Shown here piece by piece: positions 30,365-40,430 of a stretch of DNA of 64,000 bases; the stretch's first letter is position 1; each line of letters begins with the position of its first letter. The stretch covers positions 1-64,000 of the forward strand of contig JAPOWV010000007.1 of NCBI GenBank assembly GCA_026707445.1, in the 5' to 3' direction. The position numbers and the translations under genes are program-made. The notes below the pieces were generated by a model. That model was given only the letters and a program-made list of their open reading frames with translations. It was not told where the DNA came from and did not search any database. The DNA comes from Gammaproteobacteria bacterium. GTDB lineage: Bacteria; Pseudomonadota; Gammaproteobacteria; Steroidobacterales; Foliamicaceae.

Positions 30365-32956
30365 ATGGATCAATTCACCAATCGCGTGCGGGAGGCGCTG
30401 TCCGAGGCGCGGGCGGCCGCCGTGGATGCCGACCACCAGTTTCTCGAACCGCTGCACGTCCTGCGGTCGCTGCTGGAGCAGGACGGGGGCGCCGTGCTGC
30501 CGCTCCTGCGCCGCGCGGGGGCCGACACGGGAAAACTGCGGGCCGATCTTGCCGAAGCGCTCGAGCGCATGCCGAGCGTCCAGGGGCAGGAGGGCGATCT
30601 GCACGCTTCGGCGGCGCTCGCGCGGGTGCTCAACCTGGCCGGCAAGCTGGCGCGCAAGCGCGGCGACACGCTGGTCAGCAGCGAAATCCTGCTGCTTGCC
30701 ACCGCAGGCGACAAGGGCGAGCACAGGCGCCTGATGAAGGACGCCGGCGTGGATCCGGCGCGACTGGAGGCGGCAATCGACCAGGTTCGCGGCGGGGAAA
30801 CCGTCGACGAGGCGGGCGCGGAGGAACTGCGCGGCGCGCTGGAAAAATACGCCATCGACCTGACCCGCAGCGCCGAGGAAGGCAAGCTCGATCCCATCAT
30901 CGGCCGCGACGAGGAGATTCGCCGCACGATGCACATCCTGCAGCGGCGGACCAAGAACAACCCGGTCTTGATCGGCGAGCCGGGCGTCGGCAAGACCGCG
31001 GTGGTCGAAGGGCTGGCGCAGCGCATCGCCAACAGGGAGGTGCCCGAGGGACTCAGGAACAAGCGCCTGCTGGCGCTGGATCTGGGCGCGATGATCGCGG
31101 GCGCCAAGTACCGCGGCGAGTTCGAGGAGCGCCTGAAAGCGGTCCTGAAGGAACTGGCGAAACAGGAAGGCCGCATCATCCTGTTCATCGACGAGTTGCA
31201 TACGCTGGTCGGCGCGGGCAAGGCGGAGGGCGCAATGGACGCCGGCAACATGCTCAAACCCGCCCTGGCGCGCGGCGAATTGCATTGCGTGGGCGCGACG
31301 ACTCTCGACGAGTACCGCAAGAACCTCGAGAAGGACGGTGCGCTGGAGCGGCGCTTTCAGAAGGTGCTGATCGACGAACCCAGCGTGGAGGACACGATCG
31401 CCATCCTGCGCGGCCTGAAGGAACGATACGAAGTGCATCATGGCGTCACGATTTCGGACGCAGCCATAGTCGCCGCGTCCACTCTCTCTCAGCGTTACGT
31501 CACCGATCGCAAGCTGCCGGACAAGGCCATCGACCTGATCGATGAGGCCGCGGCCCGCATACGCCTGCAGATGGACTCCAAGCCGGAAGCCATCGACCGG
31601 CTGGAGCGGCGGCTCATCCAGTTGAAGATCGAACGCGAGGCCCTGAGCAAGGACGAGGACGAAGGCGCGCGCCAGCGGCTGGCGGACCTCGATGCCGAGA
31701 TTGCCGAGCGGGAAGGGCAACACGCCGAATTGTCGGAGACGTGGAAGACGGAAAAAGCCCGCACGCAGGAAGCCGCGGGGCTCAAGGAGCAACTGGAACA
31801 GGCCCGCCTGACGCTGGAGAAGGCCGGCCGCGGGCAGGATCTGCAGCGCATGTCCGAGCTTCAGTACGGCGTCATTCCGGAGCTGGAACGAAAGCTTGAG
31901 GAATCGCAGGAAAACGAATCCGAACAAGCGGCCGACGCCATGCTCTCCAGCCGGGTCGGGGAAGCCGACATCGCCGCCGTCGTGGCCCGCGCCACGGGCA
32001 TTCCGGTTTCCCGCATGCTGACCGGCGAGCGCGAGCGGCTCAACCGCATGGAGGATGAGCTGCATCGCCGCCTGATCGGCCAGGACGAGGCGGTGCGTGC
32101 GGTGTCCCGGGCGATCCGCCGCTCCCGGGCCGGGCTCGCCGACCCGGACCGGCCCACGGGCTCGTTTTTGTTCCTGGGACCCACGGGCGTGGGCAAGACC
32201 GAGTTGTGCAAGGCCCTGGCGGAGTTCCTGTTCGACAGCGAGGGCGCGATGGTGCGGGTCGACATGTCGGAGTACATGGAAAAGCACGCCGTTTCCCGGC
32301 TGGTCGGCGCGCCACCCGGCTATATCGGCTACGAGGAGGGCGGGCAGCTCACGGAGGCGGTGCGCCGCAGACCGTATTCCGTCCTGTTGCTGGACGAACT
32401 GGAGAAAGCGCATCCGGATGCGCTCAATATCCTGCTGCAACTGCTCGACGAAGGGCGCCTGACCGACGGCCAGGGCCGAACGGTGGACTTCCGCAATACG
32501 GTGGTGATCATGACCTCCAACCTGGCCTCGGACCAGATCCGTTCGCTGGCCGGGGCCGAGCACAAGGAGATCAAGAAAGCCGTGATGGACTCCCTGCGTT
32601 CGCACTTTCGCCCGGAATTCCTCAACCGCATCGACGATATCGTCGTGTTCAGGCCGCTGACGCGCGACGAGATTCGCGCCATCGTGGACCTGCAGCTCGA
32701 TCGCCTTGCGGTCCGGCTCGGGGAGCAGGACCTTGGGCTCGAGGTCAACGACGCCGTCCGGTTGCGCCTGTCCAATCTCGGCTACGATCCGGCTTACGGC
32801 GCGCGGCCGCTGAAACGGGTGATCCGCGACTACGTGGAGAACCCGCTGGCGGATTGGCTGCTGTCGGCGGACGCCAGGCCGGGCGAGACGCTGGAAGTGG
32901 CCGACAAGGACGGGGAAACCGTCATTTCCGTGCGCGACCGCCCCAAGGCCGCGTAA
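30365..32956 (+). CDS. clpB: Protein disaggregase ClpB
   Basis: A hexameric AAA+ machine that, with DnaK, pulls proteins out of aggregates after heat stress. It has an N domain ([20 protein letters not shown]), a first ATPase with GEPGVGKT (about 203), and a coiled-coil middle domain (about 400-530). The second ATPase has GPTGVGKT (about 604), followed by the C-terminal domain. No ClpP-binding loop is expected in ClpB. Length 863 aa matches the family (about 857). No sigma-32 promoter is obvious in the 30-bp gap, so any heat-shock promoter must lie within pgeF. Confidence 0.96.
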   Translation: MDQFTNRVREALSEARAAAVDADHQFLEPLHVLRSLLEQDGGAVLPLLRRAGADTGKLRADLAEALERMPSVQGQEGDLHASAALARVLNLAGKLARKRGDTLVSSEILLLATAGDKGEHRRLMKDAGVDPARLEAAIDQVRGGETVDEAGAEELRGALEKYAIDLTRSAEEGKLDPIIGRDEEIRRTMHILQRRTKNNPVLIGEPGVGKTAVVEGLAQRIANREVPEGLRNKRLLALDLGAMIAGAKYRGEFEERLKAVLKELAKQEGRIILFIDELHTLVGAGKAEGAMDAGNMLKPALARGELHCVGATTLDEYRKNLEKDGALERRFQKVLIDEPSVEDTIAILRGLKERYEVHHGVTISDAAIVAASTLSQRYVTDRKLPDKAIDLIDEAAARIRLQMDSKPEAIDRLERRLIQLKIEREALSKDEDEGARQRLADLDAEIAEREGQHAELSETWKTEKARTQEAAGLKEQLEQARLTLEKAGRGQDLQRMSELQYGVIPELERKLEESQENESEQAADAMLSSRVGEADIAAVVARATGIPVSRMLTGERERLNRMEDELHRRLIGQDEAVRAVSRAIRRSRAGLADPDRPTGSFLFLGPTGVGKTELCKALAEFLFDSEGAMVRVDMSEYMEKHAVSRLVGAPPGYIGYEEGGQLTEAVRRRPYSVLLLDELEKAHPDALNILLQLLDEGRLTDGQGRTVDFRNTVVIMTSNLASDQIRSLAGAEHKEIKKAVMDSLRSHFRPEFLNRIDDIVVFRPLTRDEIRAIVDLQLDRLAVRLGEQDLGLEVNDAVRLRLSNLGYDPAYGARPLKRVIRDYVENPLADWLLSADARPGETLEVADKDGETVISVRDRPKAA

Positions 32957-32969
32957 GATTCGGCCCTCC

Positions 32970-35726
32970 ATGAAACAATTGAGAAATAAGTTCGCGCTGA
33001 TGCTGCTGGTGCTGCCGGCGGCCGTCCTTGCGGAAGACCCCCTGGGGATTTCCGGCAGCGACGGGTTCGAATACGTCACGAGCGTGGAAGGCATCCACGA
33101 GTACTCGCTGCCCAACGGGCTGCAGGTGTTGCTGTTTCCCGACAACGCGCAGGCGCGGGTGACCGTCAACGTCACTTACCGCGTCGGCTCCATGCACGAG
33201 AACTACGGCGAAACCGGCATGGCGCACCTGCTGGAGCACCTGCTGTTCAAGGGCACTCCGGACAATCCCGACATACCCAAGGTCTTCAACGAGCGCGGCA
33301 TGGGATTCAACGGCACCACCTGGCTTGATCGGACGAATTACTTCGAAAGTTTCGAGCCCACCGCCGACAACCTCGAGTGGGCCTTGCGCATGGAAGCCGA
33401 TCGCATGGTCAATTCGTTCATCGCCTACGAAGACCTTCAATCCGAGTTTTCGGTCGTCCGCAACGAGATGGAGCGGGGCGAGAACAGCCCGGGCCGGATG
33501 CTGGATCAGCGGATCCGGGCGGCGGCCTTCGAATGGCATAACTACGGGAACTCTACGATCGGCGCGCGTTCCGATGTCGAGGGCGTGGACATCGGCCGCC
33601 TGCAGGCCTTCTACCGGACTTACTACCAGCCGGACAACGCCACGCTTATCGTGGCCGGCGATTTCGATCCCGGGGAGGCGGCCGCGATCATCGCCGTCTC
33701 GTTCGGTGCGATTCCGGCGCCGGAGCGGGAGTTGCCCCGGATCTATACCGTCGAGCCCGTCCAGGACGGCGAGCGCCTGGTGACCCTGCGGCGGGTCGGA
33801 AAGCAGAGCCTGGTCATGGCCGCCTATCACATTCCCGCCGGGGCCACCAGGGAGAACACGGCCCTTGACGCGGTTTCGCGGATCCTGGCCGATTCCAGCC
33901 GCGGGCGCTTGTACCGCAAGATGATCGAACCGGGTATCGCCGCCGGCGCCGGCGCGCGCGCCGATGCATTCGCCTTTCCGGGGCTGTTCACGCTGAACGC
34001 TACCGTCCCGGTGGACGGCGACACGCAGGAGGTGCTTGACACGCTGCTGGAGGTCGCCGAGGGCATTGCCGCGGAACCGATCACCGGGGAGGAACTCGAG
34101 TGGGCGCGGCTTGCCATGGTTTCCGGTTACGACAACGCCATAAAGAACGTCGGCTCCCTGGCGCGCATACTTTCCGAGAGCATCGCCGCAGGGGACTGGC
34201 GATACCTCTTTCTGTACAAGGACCAACTGGATGCGCTGACCGTCGAAGATCTGAACGCGGCCGCGGCGAAACACTTCAAGCGCAGCAACCGCACCGCCGG
34301 CAAGTTCATCCCCACCGAGAGCCCGGACCGGGCCACGGTGGCGTCCCGGGACGACCAGAGCGAAGAGCTGGCGGCCCTGGCGGGACGGCAGTCGGTGAGC
34401 GCGGGCGAGGAATTCGTTCCCACCCCGGAGAACATCGCCGCACGCACCGTCAGGCAGGAGCTGGCCGGTGGCGGCTCGCTGTGGGCGATCGAGAAGAAGT
34501 CGCGCGGCGACCGGATCATCGTTTCGCTGAACCTGTTCTTCGGCAGCGAAGAGAGCCTGGCAGGAAAGCACGGCGTGGCGGGATACGCCGCTGGACAGCT
34601 GCAGCGCGGCACGACGCGCTACACGCGCGACGAGTTGGCCACCGAGTGGGACCGCCTGAAGAGCGACCTCAACCTCAGGGGCGGAGGACAGAGAATCAAT
34701 GCCTCGCTGCAGACGGACGAGGCCAATTTCGACGAAGCGCTGGCCTTGATGGCGCATGTGCTGCGCGAGCCGGTCTTCGATCCCGATCAACTGGAGGAAG
34801 CCAAGCGCTCCGCGCTGGCGAGTATTGCTGGAGCCCGCGGGCAGCCGCAAAGCGTCGTTTCCGTTGCCCTGTCCAAGGCGCTGAGTCCATACGGACCGGA
34901 CCATTTCCGTTACGCCATGGACCTGGACGAGCAGGAAGAGATGATCCGGAACATGAACCGGGACGCCCTGTCCGAATTCTGGGATTCCCATGTCGGGTTC
35001 AAGGGAGCGATCGCACTCGCCGTGGGCAACTTCGATTCCGTTGCGCTGGCCAAGCGCCTTGATGAACTCTTCGGCGACTGGCAGGCGCCCGTGGACTACG
35101 TGACGGCGCCCAACCATCATCAGCCGGTGCAGGCCCGGGAGGAATGGCTGGATACGCCGGACAAGGCCAACGGGATCATGGTTGCCGCGCTGCCGATTCC
35201 GCTCAACGTTCGCGACGCCGACTACGCGCCGCTGGTTATCGCCACGCGTATATTCGGCGGCGGCGGCTTGAGCAATCGCCTGATCGAGCGCCTGCGCCAG
35301 AAAGAGGGCTGGTCCTACGGCGCCGGCGGCGGCATGAACGCATCCGAGCGGGCGGAGGACGACAGCGGTGCGCTGTTCATTCAGGCTATCGCGGCCCCTG
35401 AGAACCTGTCGAAGGTCCGGGGCGGGGCGCTGGAGGAATTGCAGCGTGCAATTGATGACGGCTTTACCGCCGAGGAGCTTCAGGACGCCGTGGACGGCGC
35501 CATTTCAGGCGACCTCAACTCCTGGTCCAGCGACGCAGCCCTGACCGGCATCCTCAGTTCCGGCGCGGAACACGGTCTGGATGCGCTGTGGTACGGCGGT
35601 CTGCATGCGCAATACAGGGCGCTGACGCTTGAGGACGTCAACGAGACCTTCCGCAAGTACTACCAGGCCGATGATTTCCTGATCTTTATCGGTGGCGACA
35701 AGGCCAAGGCGGAAGACGCCGGCTAG
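32970..35726 (+). CDS. M16 family zinc metallopeptidase (exported)
   Basis: A pitrilysin-type peptidase with a cleavable signal peptide (FALMLLVLPAAVLA) and therefore periplasmic. The inverted zinc motif HLLEH (about 84-88) is intact, and the third ligand is probably in RNEMERGEN (about 160). The 918-aa chain holds two tandem M16 units: an active N-terminal half and a second half (from about 480) that lacks HxxEH and probably closes the chamber. The substrate is unknown. It starts 13 bp after clpB. Its TAG stop shares a CTAG with the stop of the converging glycosyltransferase. Confidence 0.9.
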   Translation: MKQLRNKFALMLLVLPAAVLAEDPLGISGSDGFEYVTSVEGIHEYSLPNGLQVLLFPDNAQARVTVNVTYRVGSMHENYGETGMAHLLEHLLFKGTPDNPDIPKVFNERGMGFNGTTWLDRTNYFESFEPTADNLEWALRMEADRMVNSFIAYEDLQSEFSVVRNEMERGENSPGRMLDQRIRAAAFEWHNYGNSTIGARSDVEGVDIGRLQAFYRTYYQPDNATLIVAGDFDPGEAAAIIAVSFGAIPAPERELPRIYTVEPVQDGERLVTLRRVGKQSLVMAAYHIPAGATRENTALDAVSRILADSSRGRLYRKMIEPGIAAGAGARADAFAFPGLFTLNATVPVDGDTQEVLDTLLEVAEGIAAEPITGEELEWARLAMVSGYDNAIKNVGSLARILSESIAAGDWRYLFLYKDQLDALTVEDLNAAAAKHFKRSNRTAGKFIPTESPDRATVASRDDQSEELAALAGRQSVSAGEEFVPTPENIAARTVRQELAGGGSLWAIEKKSRGDRIIVSLNLFFGSEESLAGKHGVAGYAAGQLQRGTTRYTRDELATEWDRLKSDLNLRGGGQRINASLQTDEANFDEALALMAHVLREPVFDPDQLEEAKRSALASIAGARGQPQSVVSVALSKALSPYGPDHFRYAMDLDEQEEMIRNMNRDALSEFWDSHVGFKGAIALAVGNFDSVALAKRLDELFGDWQAPVDYVTAPNHHQPVQAREEWLDTPDKANGIMVAALPIPLNVRDADYAPLVIATRIFGGGGLSNRLIERLRQKEGWSYGAGGGMNASERAEDDSGALFIQAIAAPENLSKVRGGALEELQRAIDDGFTAEELQDAVDGAISGDLNSWSSDAALTGILSSGAEHGLDALWYGGLHAQYRALTLEDVNETFRKYYQADDFLIFIGGDKAKAEDAG

Positions 35727-36550
35727 TGTTGCGCAATGCCGTTCCCGGTGCGGGTACGGCGCGTGCGCCGGGTCTCCCGGCGGATGGCGAGATTGGCTGC
35801 GCGCACCTGCGGATCGACGTAACCGCGCGGGTGATCCAGGTGCAGGCAGGTGACACGGTGGCGAATGCGCTTGCCGCGGATTCCCGCGTTCTCAAGCCGC
35901 TCCCCCAGTTCCCGGTCTTCTCCGCCGTAGCCCATCCGCTCGTCGAAACCGTTTGCCGCAAGGACGTCGGCCTTCCAGCCTGACGCGTTGTGGCCGTTCC
36001 AGCCGGCGGTGGCCGGGGATATACGGTCCAGCAAGGCGCCGAAGCCCATGCCGGCGGAGAGCTTGAGAAGCTTGTAGGTGAGCGGCATGCCGCGGCTGCG
36101 AAGCCATGAGGCGGAGAAACAACGTCCGGCCGCGATGTCTTCCGGCCGGATGTTGTGGGACAGTCCCAGCGGCAACCTGAGCAGGCCGCCCGAGAGGAAG
36201 CGCCGCGGTTCGGCGAGTTCGAGATGCCGGGAAACGAATTCGGGCTGTGGAATGCAGTCCCCGTCGGTGAATATCAGGTATTCGCCCCGCGCCCTGGCGA
36301 TGGCCTTGTTCAGGATCCGGCACTTGCGAAAGCCGTGGTCCCGCTGCCGGACGTGCTCGATCTCAAGCCCGGTGCTTCTCCGGGCGTTGCGGATGACTTC
36401 GGCCGTGTCTTCGCCGGATCCGTCGTCGGCCACGACCACTTCGAATTCCCGACGGGTCTGATGGGCGAAGCCGCAAAGCGTCTTTTCCAGCCATTCGGGC
36501 TGCCGGTAGGTGCTGAAAATGACCGTTACGTCAAACGGCCGATTGCTCAT
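35723..36550 (-). CDS. Family 2 glycosyltransferase with galactosyltransferase-like C-terminus
   Basis: Transfers a sugar from a nucleotide donor to an unknown acceptor. The GT-A fold shows VIFSTYRQPEWLEKTL at the start, VVADDGSGEDTAEVI (about 40), and the metal-binding FTDGDCIPQPEF (about 95). A C-terminal block NGFDERMGYGGEDRELGERL is of the GT7-C type. There is no transmembrane helix. It overlaps the upstream DUF502 gene by 4 bp (ATGA), so the two are co-translated. Its stop overlaps that of the M16 gene (CTAG). Confidence 0.85.
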   Translation of the reverse strand: MSNRPFDVTVIFSTYRQPEWLEKTLCGFAHQTRREFEVVVADDGSGEDTAEVIRNARRSTGLEIEHVRQRDHGFRKCRILNKAIARARGEYLIFTDGDCIPQPEFVSRHLELAEPRRFLSGGLLRLPLGLSHNIRPEDIAAGRCFSASWLRSRGMPLTYKLLKLSAGMGFGALLDRISPATAGWNGHNASGWKADVLAANGFDERMGYGGEDRELGERLENAGIRGKRIRHRVTCLHLDHPRGYVDPQVRAANLAIRRETRRTRRTRTGNGIAQH

Positions 36551-37203
36551 GCTTCACTCGCCCCGGCGCCGGCATCGACGCGGGGGAGATTGTCCGGGTC
36601 CGGGACCACGACGCCCACGGAAACGACCAGCTTGATCGCGTCCTCCACGCTCATGTCCAGTTCGATCAGGTCCTTCCGCGGAGCGACGACCAGAAACCCG
36701 GAGGTCGGGTTGGGCGTGGTGGGCACGAAGACGCACACCGAGTCCGGCGTGTGTTCGGCAAGCTGGCCCACTGTGCTGGACGTCTGAAACGCGATGCAGT
36801 AGATGCCTCTGCGCGGGTATTCGATCAGCAGCACGCGGCTGAACGAGCCCCGCTTGCCGCTCAGGACCATCTCCAGAAAGCCCTTGGCGGCCGTGTAAAT
36901 CGTCCTGACCAGCGGAATCCGGCGCAGGACCGATTCCCACAAGCCGATAATGCGCCTGCCGAACACATTGGCCGCCACCAGTCCGGTGACGAACAGCAGC
37001 ACCAGGCTGAGCACAAGCCCAAGCCCGGGAATCGGGAACCCGAGGAGCGCTTCGGGACGATACGGTTCCGGAATCAGCCTCAGCGTCTGGTCGGCCAGGT
37101 CGATCAGCAACTGCAGCACCAGCACCGTTATGCCCACGGGAACCCAGACCAGCATTCCCGCCACCAGCACGCGCCTCAGGCGCGGCCACCAGCTCTTAAA
37201 CAT
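36547..37203 (-). CDS. DUF502 family inner-membrane protein
   Basis: A 218-aa membrane protein. Two hydrophobic helices are clear: VLVAGMLVWVPVGITVLVLQLLIDL (about 12-36) and LGLVLSLVLLFVTGLVAANVFG (about 60-82). A soluble domain with IPLVRTIYTAAKGFLE and VPTTPNPTSGFLVV follows; these are hallmarks of DUF502. The function is unknown. It lies between fmdB and the glycosyltransferase, near aspS, as in several other gammaproteobacteria. ATG 37203 directly precedes the first helix. Confidence 0.88.
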   Translation of the reverse strand: MFKSWWPRLRRVLVAGMLVWVPVGITVLVLQLLIDLADQTLRLIPEPYRPEALLGFPIPGLGLVLSLVLLFVTGLVAANVFGRRIIGLWESVLRRIPLVRTIYTAAKGFLEMVLSGKRGSFSRVLLIEYPRRGIYCIAFQTSSTVGQLAEHTPDSVCVFVPTTPNPTSGFLVVAPRKDLIELDMSVEDAIKLVVSVGVVVPDPDNLPRVDAGAGASEA

Positions 37204-37228
37204 TGCTGATGAGGCTGTCAGGCATTGC

Positions 37229-37558
37229 TCACGCGGCGGCCGCGTCGGACGCCGGGCTCCCGCCGGATTCCTTGCCCGAGGAGGAGTCCGCCTTGTCCTT
37301 GCCGCCGGTGTCGGATGCCGACTTTTCTGCGCCGTTTCCGGCGTCCTTGCCCGCGCTGTCCTGCCTGTCGCGCCCGCTGTTCTTGAAATCGGTCTCGTAC
37401 CAGCCGCTGCCCTTCAGACGGAAGTGCGGGGCCGAAACCAGCTTCTTCAGGCCCGGCCGCTCGCATTCGGGGCAGTCTCTGAGGCGGGGATCGCTCATTT
37501 TCTGCAGCGCGTCCAGCCGGAATCCGCACTCGCGGCATTCGTATTCGTAGATAGGCAT
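37229..37558 (-). CDS. FmdB-family zinc-ribbon protein
   Basis: A small zinc-ribbon protein: MPIYEYECRECGFRLDAL and CPECERPGLKKLVSAP supply the two Cys pairs. VSAPHFRLKGSGWYETDF is the standard FmdB core end. The rest, to residue 109, is a Ser/Gly/Lys/Asp-rich disordered tail. FmdB proteins are thought to be regulators, but the role is not established. It lies 36 bp downstream of the aspS stop and is probably co-transcribed with it. Confidence 0.88.
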   Translation of the reverse strand: MPIYEYECRECGFRLDALQKMSDPRLRDCPECERPGLKKLVSAPHFRLKGSGWYETDFKNSGRDRQDSAGKDAGNGAEKSASDTGGKDKADSSSGKESGGSPASDAAAA

Positions 37559-37594
37559 GGGAGCAGGAAATAAGCCTTTGGGCCGCGCGAAATT

Positions 37595-39358
37595 CTATAA
37601 CGGCCGCAATCCGAGTTCCCGCAGTTGCCTCGGTTCGACGGCGGCGGGCGCATCGGTAAGGGGGCAGGCGCCGGACTGCGTCTTGGGGAAGGCGATCACT
37701 TCACGGATCGATTCGGCCTCGGCCATGAGCATGACCCAGCGGTCCAGCCCGAAGGCGATGCCGCCATGCGGCGGGACGCCGTAGTCCAGCGCCTTGAGGA
37801 AGAACCCGAACTGTCGGTCGGCTTCTTCGGCCGATAGTCCCAGCAGCTCGAACACGGCCGCCTGCATTTCGCGCTGGTGTATGCGCACCGAGCCGCCGCC
37901 GATCTCGTGGCCGTTCAGGACCAGGTCGTAGGCGCGCGACGAGGCTCGCGCGGGACTTTCCAGGAGCTCGCCCGGCGCCGTCACGCCGGGAGCGGTAAAG
38001 GGATGATGAAGCGCCTTCCAGCGTTTTTCGTCTTCGTCGAACTCGAATCCCGGGAATTCCGTGATCCACACCGGCGCCCAGCCGCCGCCGATCAGGTCCC
38101 GTTCCTTGCCCAGCCGGTCGCGCAGGGCCGACAGCGTGCGGTTCACGATCGCGGCCGCTCCCGCGCCGAACAGCAGCAGGTCGCCTGCGGCCGGTCCGGT
38201 CTTTTCGAGCAGCGCCGCGATCTCGTCATCGGCAAGAAACTTCAATACCGGAGACTGCATGCCGTCGCGGCCCATTGCCGGATCGGCCACCTTGATCCAG
38301 GCCATTCCCTTTGCTCCCATGGCCTGCACGAATCCGGTCAGTTCGTCGAGTTCGCGGCGGGTCATTCCGCCGCCGCCGGGAATCTTCAGCGCCGCCACGC
38401 GGCAGCCGGGGTCCCGGGCCGGGGCCGAAAATACCTTGAATTCCGAATCCGCGAATATGCCGCTCAGTTCGACGAGTTCAAGGGGGTTGCGCAAGTCCGG
38501 CGCGTCGCTGGCGAACCGCTGCATCGCCTCGGCGTAGTTCATGCGCGGAAAGGGATCCGGGAGTTCCACGTCCAGCACGCCGGAGAACACTTCGCGCACC
38601 AGGGCCTCCATCAGTCCCATCACGTCCTCTTCGTCCACGAACGACATTTCCACGTCGAGCTGGGTGAATTCCGGCTGGCGGTCGGAACGCAGGTCCTCGT
38701 CGCGGAAGCAGCGCACGATCTGGTAGTAGCGGTCCAGTCCCGACATCATCAGCAATTGCTTGAACAACTGCGGGGATTGGGGCAGGGCGTAGAAGCGCCC
38801 CGGCCGGTTGCGGGCCGGAGAAAGAAAATCGCGCGCGCCTTCCGGTGTGGCGCGGGTAAGCATGGGCGTTTCCACGTCCACGAAGCCGCGCTGGTCCAGG
38901 AACGCGCGTATCGCAGCGATTGCCCTGTGACGCAGGCGCAGCCGGTCCAGCATTTCCGGCCGCCTCAGGTCCAGGTAGCGGTACTTCAGGCGCAGTTCCT
39001 CGCTGGCGCCCTCGCCGTGGTGGAAGGGCAGGTCCCGCGCGGCGGAGAGGATTTCCAGCGACTCGGCCACCAGTTCGACGTCTCCCGTTTTCAGATCGGG
39101 ATTGGCCGTGCCCTCGGGGCGAATGCGCAGCGCGCCGGTGGCCCGCAGTATGCACTCGGCGCGGGCCTTTTCGGCGACGGCAAACACGGCAGGCTGGTCC
39201 GGGTTGCAAACGACCTGCACGATCCCCTCGCGGTCGCGCAGGTCGATGAAGATTACGCCGCCGTGGTCGCGCAGACCGTTGACCCAGCCGCACACTTCCA
39301 CTGCCTGACCGGCGTGGCCGACACCTAGTTCACCGCAGTAGTGAGATCGCATGTTCAT
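37595..39358 (-). CDS. aspS: Aspartyl-tRNA synthetase (probable non-discriminating type)
   Basis: Charges tRNA with aspartate. An N-terminal OB anticodon-binding domain (CGWVNGLRDHGGVIFIDLRD) is followed by the class II core: motif 2 FRDEDLRSDRQPEFTQLD, a bacterial GAD insertion, and motif 3 GIAFGLDRW. Length 587 aa is typical for bacteria. Residues H32 and G83 match the His/Gly pair reported for non-discriminating AspRS of Pseudomonas, where E. coli has Leu/Lys. The enzyme may therefore also charge tRNA-Asn, which needs GatCAB to finish Asn-tRNA. fmdB, DUF502 and a glycosyltransferase follow downstream. Confidence 0.95.
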   Translation of the reverse strand: MNMRSHYCGELGVGHAGQAVEVCGWVNGLRDHGGVIFIDLRDREGIVQVVCNPDQPAVFAVAEKARAECILRATGALRIRPEGTANPDLKTGDVELVAESLEILSAARDLPFHHGEGASEELRLKYRYLDLRRPEMLDRLRLRHRAIAAIRAFLDQRGFVDVETPMLTRATPEGARDFLSPARNRPGRFYALPQSPQLFKQLLMMSGLDRYYQIVRCFRDEDLRSDRQPEFTQLDVEMSFVDEEDVMGLMEALVREVFSGVLDVELPDPFPRMNYAEAMQRFASDAPDLRNPLELVELSGIFADSEFKVFSAPARDPGCRVAALKIPGGGGMTRRELDELTGFVQAMGAKGMAWIKVADPAMGRDGMQSPVLKFLADDEIAALLEKTGPAAGDLLLFGAGAAAIVNRTLSALRDRLGKERDLIGGGWAPVWITEFPGFEFDEDEKRWKALHHPFTAPGVTAPGELLESPARASSRAYDLVLNGHEIGGGSVRIHQREMQAAVFELLGLSAEEADRQFGFFLKALDYGVPPHGGIAFGLDRWVMLMAEAESIREVIAFPKTQSGACPLTDAPAAVEPRQLRELGLRPL

Positions 39359-39423
39359 CGAATACGCAAGCGCCTGGAAGGCGGCCGCAACGCAGCGCCG
39401 GGAGTTAAATCAAGCCTGTCGAA

Positions 39424-40338
39424 CTAGCTTGCGCTGAGTTCCTGCTGCATCGCTTCCATGCGCTCGCGTTCCTTCTTGCCCGCCGGCATGACCAGGCAAA
39501 ACGACACCACCACGACCGACGCGATAGCCACCGCGATAACCTGCCAGCCGTATTCCTCCAGATTGACGAAGAAATCGTTGACCCATCCCCATCGTCCGAC
39601 GAATTCGTACGCGTTCCAACTGATGATCGCGGTTGCGATGGAGTAGCGCAACGCCGTGGCGACTCGCTTGAAGCGCAGCAGGCGTCGCAGCAGGTAGATC
39701 GCCCAGACCGCGTTCAGCGCGGCGATCCCGTACGTGACCGGATGCTGGTCGCCCAGCACGTTCTCGTCGTAAATGATGAGCAGGAACAGATAGAAGAACC
39801 AGATGAGGTAAATGGTCTCCAGTGCGGTTATCGCCGCGAAGTTGCGCTTGTGCCCCTCGGTGGGTTTGCCGGTCCCCATTCCAAGCCAGCGATGGCACCA
39901 GCGGAAGAAATTGCATCGCGTTTCGCGGTTGAACAGGAAATAGACCAGGGTGGCGAGCATTACCCCCAAAGAAGACATCATCACCAGGTATTCCGCGTTG
40001 GTGGCCACTTCGCCGGTCGCATCCATAAGGTCCGGGACGCCCAGCCAGATCGCGTAATAGACGAACGAGAATTCCACCCAGCCGGTCCACAGCAGCCATG
40101 CGGCGAAATAACCGAGCCAGGTTCCGCTCACCTCGCTGTCCTGGCGCATGCCGAGCCAGAGCAGGAATGCGCCGATCAGGCCCATGGCGCCGGCCGCGTA
40201 ATACATCCCCGGCGCACCGATCGCACGTTCGATCTGGATCATTACCGAGTGCCCCAGGCCCTGGGACACGAAGAACACCGCAAAGGGGAACAAACCGATA
40301 AACGGTGGACGGGCAAACACCCGGGCCAGCGCGTTCAT
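39424..40338 (-). CDS. Unknown multi-pass membrane protein (about 8 TM)
   Basis: I do not recognise this 304-aa protein. About eight hydrophobic segments are visible, starting near 13, 43, 73, 117, 168, 201, 229 and 264. They are rich in Trp, Tyr and Phe (YLIWFFYLFLLIIYD, WLLWTGWVEFSFVYYAIW). A charged loop (about 140-165) contains several Cys, His and Arg (RETRCNFFRWCHRW), a possible metal or cofactor site. ATG 40338 has a good GGAGGT about 7 nt upstream. It is divergent from a four-gene acyl-CoA cluster across a shared AT-rich promoter region. aspS begins 65 bp beyond its stop. Confidence 0.7.
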   Translation of the reverse strand: MNALARVFARPPFIGLFPFAVFFVSQGLGHSVMIQIERAIGAPGMYYAAGAMGLIGAFLLWLGMRQDSEVSGTWLGYFAAWLLWTGWVEFSFVYYAIWLGVPDLMDATGEVATNAEYLVMMSSLGVMLATLVYFLFNRETRCNFFRWCHRWLGMGTGKPTEGHKRNFAAITALETIYLIWFFYLFLLIIYDENVLGDQHPVTYGIAALNAVWAIYLLRRLLRFKRVATALRYSIATAIISWNAYEFVGRWGWVNDFFVNLEEYGWQVIAVAIASVVVVSFCLVMPAGKKERERMEAMQQELSAS

Positions 40339-40370
40339 GGAGCGACCTCCGGAAAGCCGAAATAAACTTC

Positions 40371-40381
40371 TATACTATACC
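40371..40381. promoter_or_regulatory. Shared AT-rich -10 region for divergent genes
   Basis: TATACT at 40371-40376 reads as a -10 toward the MaoC gene, and TATAGT on the minus strand (40372-40377) reads as one toward the membrane protein. -35 boxes are weak on both sides. The 92-bp gap between the two starts has no other signal that I see. Confidence 0.4.
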
Positions 40382-40430
40382 GCTTCGACGGATTCGACAG
40401 GCGCTAATACGGGGCAGCGAGGCACGCGGG

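Noticed and set aside
29447..33175. A 1242-codon minus-strand open frame opposite rluD, pgeF and clpB
   Set aside because: Same reason: a shadow of real plus-strand genes with no recognisable domain.
35437..35455. AATTGC-N5-GCAATT dyad resembling the recA promoter dyad
   Set aside because: The spacer differs by one base and it lies deep in the coding sequence of the M16 peptidase, so chance is likely.
35723..35726. CTAG shared by the stops of the M16 peptidase and the glycosyltransferase
   Set aside because: No repeat element is present. A 4-bp overlap of converging stops is common and needs no special cause.
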